Translations under genes and position numbers: made by a program
From: Nymphaea colorata
Lineage: Eukaryota > Streptophyta > Magnoliopsida > Nymphaeales > Nymphaeaceae
NCBI RefSeq assembly: GCF_008831285.2
Contig: NC_045148.1
Location: forward strand, 8,129,001-8,193,000
DNA: 64,000 bases
Direction of reading: 5' to 3'
Notes under the pieces: model-generated
Told to the model about the DNA's origin: nothing
Seen by the model: the letters and a program-made list of their open reading frames with translations, nothing else
Database searches by the model: none
In this document: positions 35,726 to 48,434 of the stretch, piece by piece
Layout of the letters: the number at the start of each line of letters is the position of its first letter
How positions within the stretch are numbered: the first letter of the stretch is position 1

Positions 35726-38061
35726 GGTGTAGATCAGTGGTCTTATCTGATCCGAAAATCGTTGGATTTAGATCTTCGTATGTGCCTCGATCAGTGGTCT
35801 ATTCTGATCCAGAAATTATTGTATTGGGATTTGACTAGGTGTCAAGATCGGTGGTCTCACCTGATCGAACAATCGTTGTATTTGAAACTAGTAGTGGGCC
35901 ACGATCAATGGTCTTATTTGATCGAAACTTTGTTGAGTCTGCAACTAGTAGTGGGCTTCGATCAGTGGTCTTACCCGATCCTAAAATTGTTGGATTCGAA
36001 TTTGCTTATTTCAAATAGTTCATCAAAATGACAGTAAGGGCTTTCTTGACAACGTCCATAATGGTCGTAGTTGTCTAAGTGATGATTTAATTTCATGATG
36101 AGTAGCTCCTCCATGGGTTTCCAAATCCAAGAGTCTAGAATGCACAAAATCCCAGCCAAGAATTCTAATATGGGCATCTTCATTTTCTCACTTCCTCATT
36201 TCATTCGTTAACCATTGGTTTTCTTCAAAAACGCTTCCTCATCGATCTCGAAACAGGTGTAGATCAGTGGTCTTATCTGATCCGAAAATCGTTGGATTTA
36301 GATCTCCGCATGTGCCTAGATCAGTTGTCTTATCTGATCCAGAAATTGTTGTATTGGGATCACGCTAGGAGTCTAGATCAGTGGTCTCATCTGATCGAAA
36401 AATCGTTGTGGGAGTGGTCACAAAAATTGTTCCACGTCGATCTCAAAACGGGTGTAGATCAGTGGTCTAATCTGATCAGAAAATCGTTGGATTTAGATCT
36501 CCGCATGTGCCTCGATCAGTTGTCTTATCTGATCCTGAAATTGTTGTATTGGGATTTGGCTAGGAGTCTAGATCAGCGGTCTCATCTGATCGAAAAATCG
36601 TTGTATTTGAAAATAGTAGGGGGTCGCGATCAATGGTCTTATTTGATCCGAACTTTGTTGAGTCTGCAACTAGTGGAGGGCTTGGATCAATTGTCTTACC
36701 CGATCCTAAAATTGTTGGATTCGAATTTGCTTGCTTCAAAAAGTTCAACAAAATGACAGTAAGGGCTTTCTTGACAACGTCCATAATGGTTGTAGTCGTC
36801 TAACTAATGATTTAATTTCATGTTGAGCAGCTCCTGCATGGGTTTTCAAATCCAAGAGTCTTGAATGCACAAAATACCACCCAAGAATTCTAACATGGGC
36901 ATCTTCATTGCCTCTCACTTCCCCATTTCATTCAATCACCATTGATTTTCTTCAAAAACGCTTCTAAGATGAGGCTGAAAGATCCTCCAACAACACTCTA
37001 ATTTCTCTTGGCATTCAACACCTCCCTTTCATGCACTTCACAAAACGCATGATCCTATTGTAGGTCTGGATGACTTGTCTTATCTCATCCAGAGGTTATG
37101 GAATTGGATATGTTTGTGGGACTGGTCACAAAAATTGTTCGACATTGATCTCGAAACGGGTGTAGATCAGTGGTCTTATCTGATCCAAAAATCGTTGGAT
37201 TTAGATCTCCGCATGTGCCTAGATCAGTTGTCTTATCTGATCCAGAAATTGTTGTATTGGGATCACGCTAGGAGTCTAGATCAGTGGTCTCATCTGATCG
37301 AAAAATCGTTGTGGGAGTGGTCACAAAAATTGTTCCACGTCGATCTCAAAACGGGTGTAGATCAGTGGTCTTATCTGATCCGAAAATCGTTGGATTTAGA
37401 TCTCCGCATGTGCCTCGATCAGTTGTCTTATCTGATCCTGAAATTGTTGTATTGGGATTTGGCTAGGAGTCTAGATCAGTGGTCTCATCTGATCGAAAAA
37501 TCGTTGTATATGAAAATAGTAGGGGGCCGCGATCAATGGTCTTATTTGATCCAAACTTTGTTGAGTCTGCAACTAGTGGAGGGCTTGGATCAGTTGTCTT
37601 ATCCGATCCTAAAATTGTTGGATTCGAATTTGCTTGTTTCAAAAAGTTCAACAAAATGACAGCAAGGGCTTTCTTGACAACGTCCATAATGGTTGTATTC
37701 GTCTAACTAATGATTTAATTTAATGTTGAGCAGCTCCTGCATGGGTTTCCAAATCCAAGAGTCTTGAATGCACAAAATACCACCCAAGAATTCTAACATG
37801 GGCATCTTCATTGCCTCTCACTTCCCCATTTCATTCAATCACCATTGATTTTCTTCAAAAACGCTTCTAAGATGAGGCTGAAAGATCCTCCAACAACACT
37901 CTAATTTCTCTTGGCATTCAACACCTCCCTTTCATGCACTTCACAAAACGCATGATCCTATTGTTGCCCTGGATGACTATTCTTATCTCATCCAGAGGCT
38001 ATTGAATTGGATATGGCCATGGGTCTGGCCTGAAGAATTGTAGGACGTCGATCTGGTAATG
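35726..38061 (+). repeat. Deleted higher-order unit: truncated A, then C-C
   Basis: The A monomer starting at 35726 is only 530 bp. Its tail (CTTCAAAAACGCTTCCT) jumps at about 36,240 straight to ATCGATCTCGAAACAGG, the B-type leader, and then to a C-type body. About 176 bp of tail, plus the B body, are missing. C monomers follow at 36256 and 37159. Confidence 0.88.
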
Positions 38062-41000
38062 GGTGTAGATCAGTGGTCTTATCTGATCCGAAAATCGTTG
38101 GATTTAGATCTTCGTATGTGCCTCGATCAGTGGTCTATTCTGATCCAGAAATTATTGTATTGGGATTTGACTAGGGGTCAAGATCGGTGGTCTCACCTGA
38201 TCGAACAATCGTTGTATTTGAAACTAGTAGTGGGCCACGATCAATGGTCTTATTTGATCGAAACTTTGTTGAGTCTGCAACTAGTAGTGGGCTTCGATCA
38301 GTGGTCTTACCCGATCCTAAAATTGTTGGATTCGAATTTGCTTATTTCAAATAGTTCATCAAAATGACAGTAAGGGCTTTCTTGACAACCTCCATAATGG
38401 TCGTAGTTGTCTAAGTGATGATTTAATTTCATGATGAGCAGCTCCTCCATGAGTTTCCAAATCCAAGAGTCTAGAATGCACAAAATACCAGCCAAGAATT
38501 CTAATATGGGCATCTTCATTTCCTCACTTCCTCATTTCATTCGTTAACCATTGGTTTTCTTCAAAAACGCTTCCATGATGAGGCAGAAAGATCCTCCAAC
38601 AACACTCTAATTTCTCTTGGCATTAAACACCTCCCTTTCAGGAACTTCACAAAACGCATGATGCTATTGTTGCTCTGCATGACTAGTATTATCTCATCCA
38701 GAGGCTATTGAATTGGATATGGTTGTGGGAGTGGTTACAAAAATTGTTCGACGTCGATCGCGAAACAGGTGTAGATCAGAGGTCTTATCCGATCCGAAAA
38801 TCGTTGGATTTAGATATCCGCATGTGCCTCGATCAGTTGTCTCATCTGATCCAAAAATTGTTGTATTGGGATCTGACTAGGAGTTTATATCAGTGGTCTC
38901 ATCTGATCGAAAAATCATTGTATTTGAAAATAGTAGGGGGCCACGATCAATTGTCTTATTTGATCCGAACTTTGTTGAGTCTGCAACTAGTGGAGGGCCT
39001 GGATCAGTGGTCTTACCTGATCTTAAGATTGTTGCATTCGAATTTGCTTGTTTCAAAAAGTTCATCAAAATGACAGTAAGGGCTTTCTTGACAACATCCA
39101 TAATGTTTGTAGTTGTCTAACTGATGATTTAATTTCGTGTTGAGCAGCTCTTGCATGCGTTTCCAAATCCAAGAGTCTTGAATGCACAAAATACCACCCA
39201 AGAATTCTAACATGGGCATCTTCATTGTCTCACTTCCCCATTTCATTCGATCACCATTGGTTTTCTTCAAAAACGCTTCCATGATGAGGCTGAAAGATCC
39301 TCCAACAAAACTCTAATTTCTCTTGGCATTCAACACCTCCCTTTCATGCACTTCACAAAACGCATGATCCTATTGTAGGTCTGGATGACTTGTCTTATCT
39401 CATCTAGACGTTATGGAATTGGATATGTTTGTGGGACTGGTCACAAAAATTGTTCGACATTGATCTCGAAATGGGTGTAGATCAGTGGTCTTATCTGATC
39501 TGAAAATCGTTGGATTTAGATCTCCGCATGTGCGTAGATCAGTTGTCTTATCTGATCCAGAAATTGTTGTATTGGGATCACGTTAGGAGTCTAGATCAGT
39601 GGTCTCATCTGATCGAAAAATCGTTGTGGGAGTGGTCACAAAAATTGTTCGACGTCGATCTCAAAACGGGTGTAGATCAGTGGTCTTATCTGATCCGAAA
39701 ATCGTTGGATTTAGATCTCCGCATGTGCCTCGATCAGTTGTCTTATCTGATCCTGAAATTGTTGTATTGGGATTTGGCTAGGAGTCTAGATCAGTGGTCT
39801 CATCTGATCGAAAAATCGTTGTATATGAAAATAGTAGGGGGCCGCGATCAATGGTCTTATTTGATCCGAACTTTGTTGAGTCTGCAACTAGTGGAGGGCT
39901 TGGATCAGTTGTCTTATCCGATCCTAAAATTGTTGGATTCGAATTTGCTTGTTTCAAAAAGTTCAACAAAATGACAGCAAGGGCTTTCTTGACAACGTCC
40001 ATAATGGTTGTATTCGTCTAACTAATGATTTAATTTCATGTTGAGCAGCTCCTGCATGGGTTTCCAAATCCAAGAGTCTTGAATGCACAAAATACCACCC
40101 AAGAATTCTAACATGGGCATCTTCATTGCCTCTCACTTCCCCATTTCATTCAATCACCATTGATTTTCTTCAAAAACGCTTCTAAGATGAGGCTGAAAGA
40201 TCCTCCAACAACACTCTAATTTCTCTTGGCATTCAACACCTCCCTTTCATGCACTTCACAAAACGCATGATCCTATTGTTGCTCTGGATGACTAGTCTTA
40301 TCTCATCCAGAGGCTATTGAATTGGATATGGCCATGGGTCTGGCCTCAAGAATTGTAGGACGTCGATCTGGTAATGGGTGTAGATCAGTGGTCTTATCTG
40401 ATCCGAAAATCGTTGGATTTAGATCTTCGTATGTGCCTCGATCAGTGGTCTATTCTGATCCAGAAATTATTGTATTGGGATTTGACTAGGGGTCAAGATC
40501 GATGGTCTCACCTGATCGAACAATCGTTGTATTTGAAACTAGTAGTGGGCCACGATCAATGGTCTTATTTGATCGAAACTTTGTTGAGTCTGCAACTAGT
40601 AGTGGGCTTCGATCAGTGGTCTTACCCGATCCTAAAATTGTTGGATTCGAATTTGCTTATTTCAAATAGTTCATCAAAATGACAGTAAGGGCTTTCTTGA
40701 CAACGTCCATAATGGTCGTAGTTGTCTAAGTGATGATTTAATTTCATGATGAGCAGCTCCTCCATGGGTTTCCAAATCCAAGAGTCTAGAATGCACAAAA
40801 TACCAGCCAAGAATTCTAATATGGGCATCTTCATTTCCTCACTTCCTCATTTCATTCGTTAACCATTGGTTTTCTTCAAAAACGCTTCCATGATGAGGCA
40901 GAAAGATCCTCCAAGAACACTCTAATTTCTCTTGGCATTCAACACCTCCCTTTCAGGAACTTCACAAAACGCATGATGCTATTGTTGCTCTGCATGACTA

Positions 41001-42689
41001 GTCTTATCTCATCCAGAGCCTATTGAATTGGATATGGTTGTGGGAGTGGTTACAAAAATTGTTCGACGTCGATCTCGAAACAGGTGTAGATCAGTGGTCT
41101 TATCTGATCCGAAAATCGTTGGATTTAGATATCCGCATGTGCCTCGATCAGTTGTCTTATCTGATCCAAAAATTGTTGTATTGGGATCTGACTAGGAGTT
41201 TAGATCAGTGGTCTCATCTGATCGAAAAATCGTTGTATTTGAAAATAGTAGGGGGCCACGATCAATTGTCTTATTTGATCCGAACTTTGTTCAGTCTGCA
41301 ACTAGTGGAGGGCCTGGATCAGTGGTCTTACCTGATCCTAAGATTGTTGCATTCGAATTTGCTTGTTTCAAAAAGTTCATCAAAATGACAGTAAGGGCTT
41401 TCTTGACAACATCCATAATGTTTGTAGTTGTCTAACTGACGATTTAATTTCGTGTTGAGCAGCTCCTGTATGCGTTTCCAAATCCAAGAGTCTTGAATGC
41501 ACAAAATACCACCCAAGAATTCTAACATGGGCATCTTCATTGTCTCACTTCCCCATTTCATTCGATCACCATTTGTTTTCTTCAAAAATGCTTCCATGAT
41601 GAGGCAGAAAGATCCTCCAACAACACTCTAATTTCTCTTGGCATTAAACACCTCCCTTTCATGCACTTCACAAAACGCATGATCCTATTGTAGGTCTGGA
41701 TGACTAGTCTTATCTCATCCAGAGGTTATGGAATTGGATATGGTTGTGGGACTGGTCACAAAAATTGTTCGACATTGATCTCGAAACGGGTGTAGATCAG
41801 TGGTTTTATCAGATCCAAAATCATTGGATTTAGATCTCCGCATGTGCCTAGATCAGTTGTCTTATGTGATCCAGAAATTATTGTATTGGGATCTGGCTAG
41901 GAGTCTAGATCAGTGGTCTCATCTGATCGAAAAATCGTTGTGGGAGTGGTCACAAAAATTGTTCCACGTCGATCTCAAAACGGGTGTATATCAGTGGTCT
42001 TATCTGATCCGAAAATCGTTGGATTTAGATCTCCGCATGTGCATTGATCAATTGTCTTATCTGATCCAAAAATTGTTGTATTGGGATCTGACTAGGAGTC
42101 TAGATCAGTGGTCTCACCTGATAGAAAAATCGTTGTATTTGAAAATAGAAGGGGTCCACGATCAATTGTCTTATTTGATCCGAACATTGTTGAGTCTGCA
42201 ACTAGTAGTGGGCTTGGATCAGTGGTCTCACCCGATCCTAAAATTGTTGGATTCGAATTTGCTTATTTCAAAAAGTTCATCAAAATGACAGTAAGGGCTT
42301 TCTTGACAACGTCCATAATGGTTGTAGTCGTCTAACTAATGATTTAATTTCATGTTGAGCAGCTCCTGCATGGGTTTCCAAATCCAAGAGTCTTGAATGC
42401 ACAAAATACCACCCAAGAATTCTAACATGGGCATCTTCATTGCCTCTCACTTCCCCATTTCATTCGATCACCGTTGGTTTTCTTCAAAAACACTTCTAAG
42501 ATGAAGCTGAAAGATCCTCCAACAACACTCTAATTTCTCTTCGCATTCAACACCTCCCTTTCATGCACTTCACAAAAGCATGATCCTATTGTTGCTCTGG
42601 ATGACTAGTCTTATCTCATCTAGAGGTTATGGAATTGAATATGGTTGTGGGACTGGTCACAAAAATTGTTCGACGTTGATCTCGAAACG
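38062..42689 (+). repeat. Two further A-B-C higher-order units
   Basis: A-B-C at 38062/38768/39474 (2,315 bp) and 40377/41083/41789 (2,313 bp). They return to the canonical 2.3-kb period seen at the left end. The last C monomer (41789) already carries more private changes than inner copies. Confidence 0.88.
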
Positions 42690-45600
42690 GGTGTAGATCA
42701 GTGGTCTTATCTGATCCGAAAATCGTTGGATTTAGATCTCCGCATGTGCCTCGATCAGTTGTCTTATCTGATCCTGAAATTGTTGTATTGGGATTTGGCT
42801 AGGAGTCTAGATCAGTGGTCTCATTTGATCGAAAAATCGTTGTATTTGAAAATAGTAGGGGGCACGATCAATGGTCTTATTTGATCCGAACTTCGCTGAG
42901 TCTACAACTAGTGGAGGGCTTCGATCAGTGGTCTTACCTGATCCTAAAATTCTTGGATTCGAATTTGCTTATTTCAAAAACTTCATCAAAATGACAGTAA
43001 GGGCTTTCTTGACAACGTCCATAATGGTTGTAGTCGTCTAACTGATGATTTAATTTCATGTTGAGCAGCTCCTGCATGGGTTACCAAATCCAAGAGTCTT
43101 GAATGCACAAAATACCACCCAAGAATTCTAACACGGGCATCTTCATTGCCTCTCACTTCCCCATTTCATTCGATCACCATCGGTTTTCTTCAAAAACGCT
43201 TCTAAGATTAGGTTAAAAGATCCTCCAACAACACTCTAATTTCTCTTGGCATTCAACACCTCCCTTTCAAGAACTTCACAAAACGCATGATCCTATTGTT
43301 GCTCTGGATGACTAGTCTTATCTCATCCGGAGGCTATTGAATTGGATATGGCCATGGGTCTGGCTAGAAGAATTGTAGGACATCGATCTGGTAACGGGTG
43401 TAGATCAGTGGTCTTATCTAATCTGAAAATCGTTGGATTTAGATCTTCGTATGTGCCTCGATCAGTGGTCTTATCTGATCCAGAAATTATTGTATTGGGA
43501 TCTGACTAGGGGTCAAGATCGGTGGTCTCACCAGATCGAAAAATCGTTGCATTGGAAACTAGTAATGGGCTACGATCAATGGTCTTATTTGATCGAAACT
43601 TTGTTGAGTCTGCAACTAGTAGTGGACTTGGATCAGTGGTCTTACCCGATCCTAAAATTATTGGATTCGAATTTGTTTATTTCAAAAAGTTCATCAAAAT
43701 GACAATAAGGGCTTTCTTGACAACATCCATAATGGTTGTAGTTGTCTAACTGATGATTTAATTTCATGTTGAGCAGCTCCTGCATGGGTTTCCAAATCAA
43801 AGAGTCTTGAATGCACAAAATACCACGCAAGAATTCTAACATGGGCATCTTCATTGCTTCTCACTTCCCCATTTCATTCGTTCACCATTGGTTTTCTTCA
43901 AAAACGTTTCTAAGATGAGGCTGAAAGATCCTCCAACAACACGCTAATTTCTCTTGGCATTCAACACCTCCCTTTCAGGAACTTCACAAAACGCATGATC
44001 CTATTATTGATCTGGATGACTAGTCTTATCTCATCCAGAGGCTATTGAATTGGATATGGCCATGGGTCTGGCTTGAAGAATTGTAGGATGTCGATCTGGT
44101 AACAGGTGTAGATCAGTGGTCTTATCTGATCCGAAAATCGTTGGATTTAGATCTTCATATGTGCCTCGATCAGTAGTCTTATCTGATCCAGAAATTATTG
44201 TATTGGGATCTGACTAGGGGTCAAGATCGGTGGTCTCACCTGATCGAAAAATCGTTGTATTTGAAACTAGAAGTGGGCCACGATCAATTGTCTTATTTGA
44301 TCGAAACTTTGTTGAGTCCGCAACTAGTGGAGGGCTTCCCCATTTCATTCGTTCACCATTGGTTTTCTTCAAAAACTTTTCTAAGAGGAGGCTGATAGAT
44401 CCTCCAACAACACTCTAATTTCTCTTGGCATTCAACACCTCCCTTTCAGGAACTTCACAAAACGCATGATCCTATTGTTGCTCTGGATGACTAATCTTAT
44501 CTCATCCAGAGGCTACTGAATTGGATATGGCCATGGGTATGGCTTGAAGAATTGTAGGACGTCGATCTGGTAACGAGTGTAGATCAATGGTCTTATCTAA
44601 TCCGAAAATCGTTTGATTTAGATCTTCGTATGTGCCTCGATCAGTGGTCTTATCTGATCCAAAAATTATTGTACTGAGATCTGACTAGGGGTCAAGATCG
44701 GTGGTCTCACCTGATCGAAAAATCATTGTATTTGAAACTAGTAGTAGGCCACGATCAATGGTCTTATTTGATCGAAACTTTGTTGAGTCTGCAACTAGTA
44801 GTGGGCTTGGATCATTGGTCTTTCCTGATCCTAAAATTGTTGGATTCGAATTTGCTTATTTCAAAAAGTTCATCAAAATGGCAGTAAGGGCTTTCTTGAC
44901 AACGTCCATAATGGTTGTAGCTGTCTAAGTGATGATTTAATTTCATGATGAGCAGCTCCTGCATGGGTTTCCAAATCCAAGAGTCTAGAATGCACAAAAT
45001 ACCACCCAAGAATTCTAACATGGGCATCTTCATTTCCTCACTTCCTCATTTCATTCATTAACCATTGGTTTTCTTCAAAAACGCTTCTATGATGAGGCTG
45101 AAAGATCCTCCAACAACACTCTAATTTCTCCTGGCATTCAACACCTCCCTTTCATGCACTTCACAAAACGCATGATCCTATTGTAGGTCGGGATGATTAG
45201 TCTTATCTCATCCAGAGGTTATGGAATTGGATATGGTTTTGGGACTGGTCACAAAAATTGTTCGACGTCGATCTCGAAATGGGTGTAGATCAGTGGTCTT
45301 ATCTGATCCGAAAATCGTTGGATTTAGATCTCCGCATGTGCCTCGATCAGTTGTCTTATCTGATCTAGAAATTGTTGTATTGGGATCGGACTAGGGGTCT
45401 AGATCAGTGGTCTCATCTAATCGAAAAATCGTTGTATTTGAAACTAGTAGGGGGCCAAGATCAATGGTCTTATTTGATCCGAACTTTGTTGAGTCTGCAA
45501 CTAGTAGTGGGCTTGGATCAGTGTTTCATACATGAACCTAAAATTGTTGGATTCGAATTTCTCATTTCAAAAAGTTCATCAAAATGACAGTAAGGGCTTT

Positions 45601-45864
45601 CTTGACAATGCCAGTAATGCTTGTAGTTGTATAAGTGATAATTTAATTTCATGTTGAGCAGCTCCTACATGGGTTTCCTAATGAAAGAGTCTTGAATGCA
45701 CAATATACCACCTAAGAATTCTAACATGGGCATCTTCATTGCCTCTCACTTCCTCATTTCATTTGTTAACCTTTGGTTTCTTCCACAACGCTTCTAAGGT
45801 AAGGCTGAAAGATCCTCCAACAACGCTTTAATTTCTCCTTGCATTCATCACCTCCCTTTCATGG

Positions 45865-45990
45865 ACTTCACAAAACACCAAATAACAATGCACATGCCCT
45901 AGGCGACCAAACTACTTCAAAAACCTAAAAACAACCTAAAACTAGCTAAATCCAAGGCTAAAAGTACATTATTCGAACAAAATTTAAGCA
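45865..45990 (+). repeat. Tail extension found only in edge monomers, copy 1
   Basis: About 125 bp beginning after ACTTCACAAAAC, including GCGACCAAACTAC, CAAAAACCTAAAA, CTAGCTAAATCC and a closing CATTATTCGAACAAAA. It is absent from every monomer left of 45 kb. Confidence 0.75.
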
Positions 45991-46799
45991 AAAAAAAAAA
46001 GTGGAACCAGATCAGGGTCTTGTTTGATCCAAAAAAAATTTAGCTTTGGAATTGGTACTGAGCTTCCATATACAGTTCTATCTCACTCAAAAATAGTTGG
46101 CTTATGATCCGATTGTAGGTTTGGATGACTACTCTTATCTCATCCAGAGGTTATTGAATTGGATATGGCTTGTGGGTCTGATCTCAAAAATTGTTGGGCG
46201 TCGATCTCGTAATGGGTGTAGATCAGTGATCTTATCTGATCCGAAAATCATTGGATTTAGATCTCCGCATGTGCCTCGATCAATTGTCTTATCTGATCCA
46301 GAAATTGTTGTATTGAGATCTGACTAGTGGTCTAGATCAGTGGTCTCATCGGATCGAAAAATCGTTGTATTTGAAACTAGTAGGGGGCCAAGATCAATGG
46401 TCTTATTTGATCCGAACTTTGTTGAGTCTGCAACTAGTAGTGGGCTTGGATCAGTGGTCTTAGCTAGAAAATTAAATTGTTTGATTTGTATTTGCTTATT
46501 TCAAAAAGTTCATCAAAATGACAGTAAGGGCTTTCTTGACAATGTCAATAATGGTTGTAATTGTATAATTGATGACTTAATTTCATGTTGAGCAGCTCAC
46601 GTTGAGCTGTATGGGTTTCCTAATGCAAGAGTCATGTAAGCACAAAATACCACCTAAGAAGTCTAATATGTGCATCTTCATTGCCTCTCACCTCCTCATT
46701 TCATTCGTTAAACATTGGTTTTCTTCCACAACGATTCTAATATGAGGTTGAAAAATCCTCCAACAGCACTCTAATTTCTCCTTGCATTCATCATCTCCC

Positions 46800-46925
46800 T
46801 TTCATGCACTTCACAAACAGCCAAATAATGATGCACACGCACTATGCGACCAAACTACATCAAAAACCTAAAAGTAGCTAAATCCTAGGCTAACAGCACA
46901 TTATTCAAACAAAATGTAAGCAAAA
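46800..46925 (+). repeat. Tail extension found only in edge monomers, copy 2
   Basis: Diverged partner of the sequence at 45,865-45,990, sharing GCGACCAAACTACATC, AAAAACCTAAAA, GTAGCTAAATCC and CACATTATTCAAACAAAA. It runs directly into the non-repetitive flank, so it probably shows the monomer before the inner copies lost this part. Confidence 0.75.
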
Positions 46926-46930
46926 ACATA

Positions 46931-48434
46931 AGTGACACTGCTTTGTAGACAACCATGCAAACAGGTCTAGAACCGTTCCAATCTCATAAAATTGCTAACC
47001 ATGCTTCAGACAAACTAATCACAACCAAACAAAACAAGCTTTCTAATAAAAAAAGCTATTAGCACAGCAAAAACAAGCAATCAATTTCAAACGTCAAATA
47101 CAAATAACTATGATACTCTATCCCCACCTGTCTAATCGCTCCTTCCTTGCGCTTTAAGCTCAATAACTTCAAGAATTCAAACAAAGAGAAAAGCAATTTC
47201 AAACCATTGGGAAGAGAATGACACCAAGAAAATGAAATAAACCCATATTGACTTGACTAAGTTGAACCCTATCTTTACTAACCACAAGATCCCACACCAA
47301 CAAACAAAATAATAAAGCAAGACAAAATACATACCTTTCCACCAGTGCCTTGCAATGTTAATGAGAAAGATTCAAACTTCTAACAAGAAAATAATGACAT
47401 AGTAAATAATGTAGCAAATCCAACTTGAGGCCCAACCAAAAGCTGGTTTCCATTTTACAGATATCAAAGTAGTTACAGATAGAAATACAGAATTTCAAAG
47501 GCGGTTTTATACGTTAATATGATATTTAATCTAGTGAAAATTCTGTTAGAAATAGAGAACTGCAGCAACAATTGCTAGACTACTTCAAAAATTATCCTAA
47601 AAATTAAAATTCTAGGTTCTCCAAAGAAATCATATTAGCATGACAAAAACAGCCAATTAAGCAATCAAATTCAAAAATGAAACACAAATAGGTTTATTCT
47701 ACTCTATCCCCAAAAGTCTAGTCACTCCTTGCACTTTAAGCTTAATAAACACTTCCACTACTTGCATGTGAAGTTAATGAGAAACAGAACTGGTTTGCGC
47801 ATTCTGGAAATTGTAAATTCCAAACATACAAATCCAACCTAAGAGGCGTAACTGAAAACTGGTCTCCATTTTACAGCTTTCAAAGAAGTTCCAGAAAAGT
47901 GAAAAAAACAGAATTTCCGGATGTGGTTTCATAATTTAAAACAATTTTTTAATCTGGTGAAAATTCTGTTAGAAACATATAGCAGCTGCTATAATTCCAA
48001 GACCAATTAAAAACTGAACATAAAAATAAAAAATTCTAAGTTCTCCAACAAAAGCAAATGTTATTAGCATATCAAAAACAGAAACTAATACTCAATTAAA
48101 TTCAAAAATCAAACACAATTAATGTGTTCACAAATACCGATAGAATATGATCTGCTGTGGCTTCCGTCCAGTTGCCCTTCGAAAAGAAAAGAGAAGCTCA
48201 CTAAGACCACAAGAAAAGCACAAACAAAATGGAATTATTTTTAAATAATTTCAATAAGTTTCAGCTGATCACAATAAATACATCACAAAATATAGCACAT
48301 CTGGGCACTTACCATTTCAGAGTATATTCATATTACTTGCCCCAAACGTGCATGCAAGTACCGTATGCTCCCTAGACAAGCTTCAACTACTGATACAACT
48401 GCTAAATTGCTGGGTCTTTGAATAGCTGAACCTT
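46931..48434. other. AT-rich non-coding flank with a diverged tandem duplication
   Basis: No gene is visible. Two sections resemble each other at an offset of about 423 bp: 47,410-47,640 and 47,835-48,068. Both contain CCATTTTACAG, GTGAAAATTCTGTTAGAAA, a TTCTCCAA stretch and ATTAGCAT followed by CAAAAACAG. A CTCCTT...GCACTTTAAGC motif also recurs (47,140 and 47,730). The last part (ATTAGCA with AAACACAA) returns a third time near 47,060. The AT-rich composition and many short A-runs look like plant intron or intergenic DNA. Confidence 0.65.

Larger units (their letters stand above)
24573..46930. repeat. Right part of the same tandem array, to its decayed right edge
   Basis: The array resumes exactly where the copia element ends, completing the monomer that began at 13079 (901 bp once the element and one TSD copy are removed). 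Anchors follow at 24787, 25690, 26591, 27494, 28200, 28906, 29807, 30708, 31610, 32316, 33022, 33923, 34824, 35726, 36256, 37159, 38062, 38768, 39474, 40377, 41083, 41789, 42690, 43397, 44105, 44576, 45282 and 46215. Spacing stays at 706 or about 902 bp until 42690. It then becomes 707, 708, 471, 706 and 933 bp as the copies diverge. After about 46930 no further subrepeat is visible. Confidence 0.96.
42690..46930 (+). repeat. Diverged edge monomers of the array
   Basis: Six monomers with anchors at 42690, 43397, 44105, 44576, 45282 and 46215. They are short-type, lacking the 195-bp C insertion, and do not follow the A-B-C order. The one at 44105 is only 471 bp because of a deletion with junction near 44,338 (GGGCTTCCCCATTTC). 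The last two have a longer tail ending in a shared sequence (45,865-45,990 and 46,800-46,925) that is absent from all inner monomers. Substitutions and small indels rise toward 46.9 kb. Confidence 0.88.

Noticed and set aside
542-46591. The many 60-213-codon reading frames in the array as a tandem gene family
   Set aside because: They overlap one another in several frames on both strands, mostly lack a conserved ATG, contain no recognised domain, and are explained by a 57-bp period. Kept only as representative low-confidence entries and as a finding to test.
1-46930. CRISPR-like array (short repeats at regular spacing)
   Set aside because: The units are contiguous, lack unique spacers, are organised in higher-order monomers, and the context is plant nuclear DNA with copia elements.
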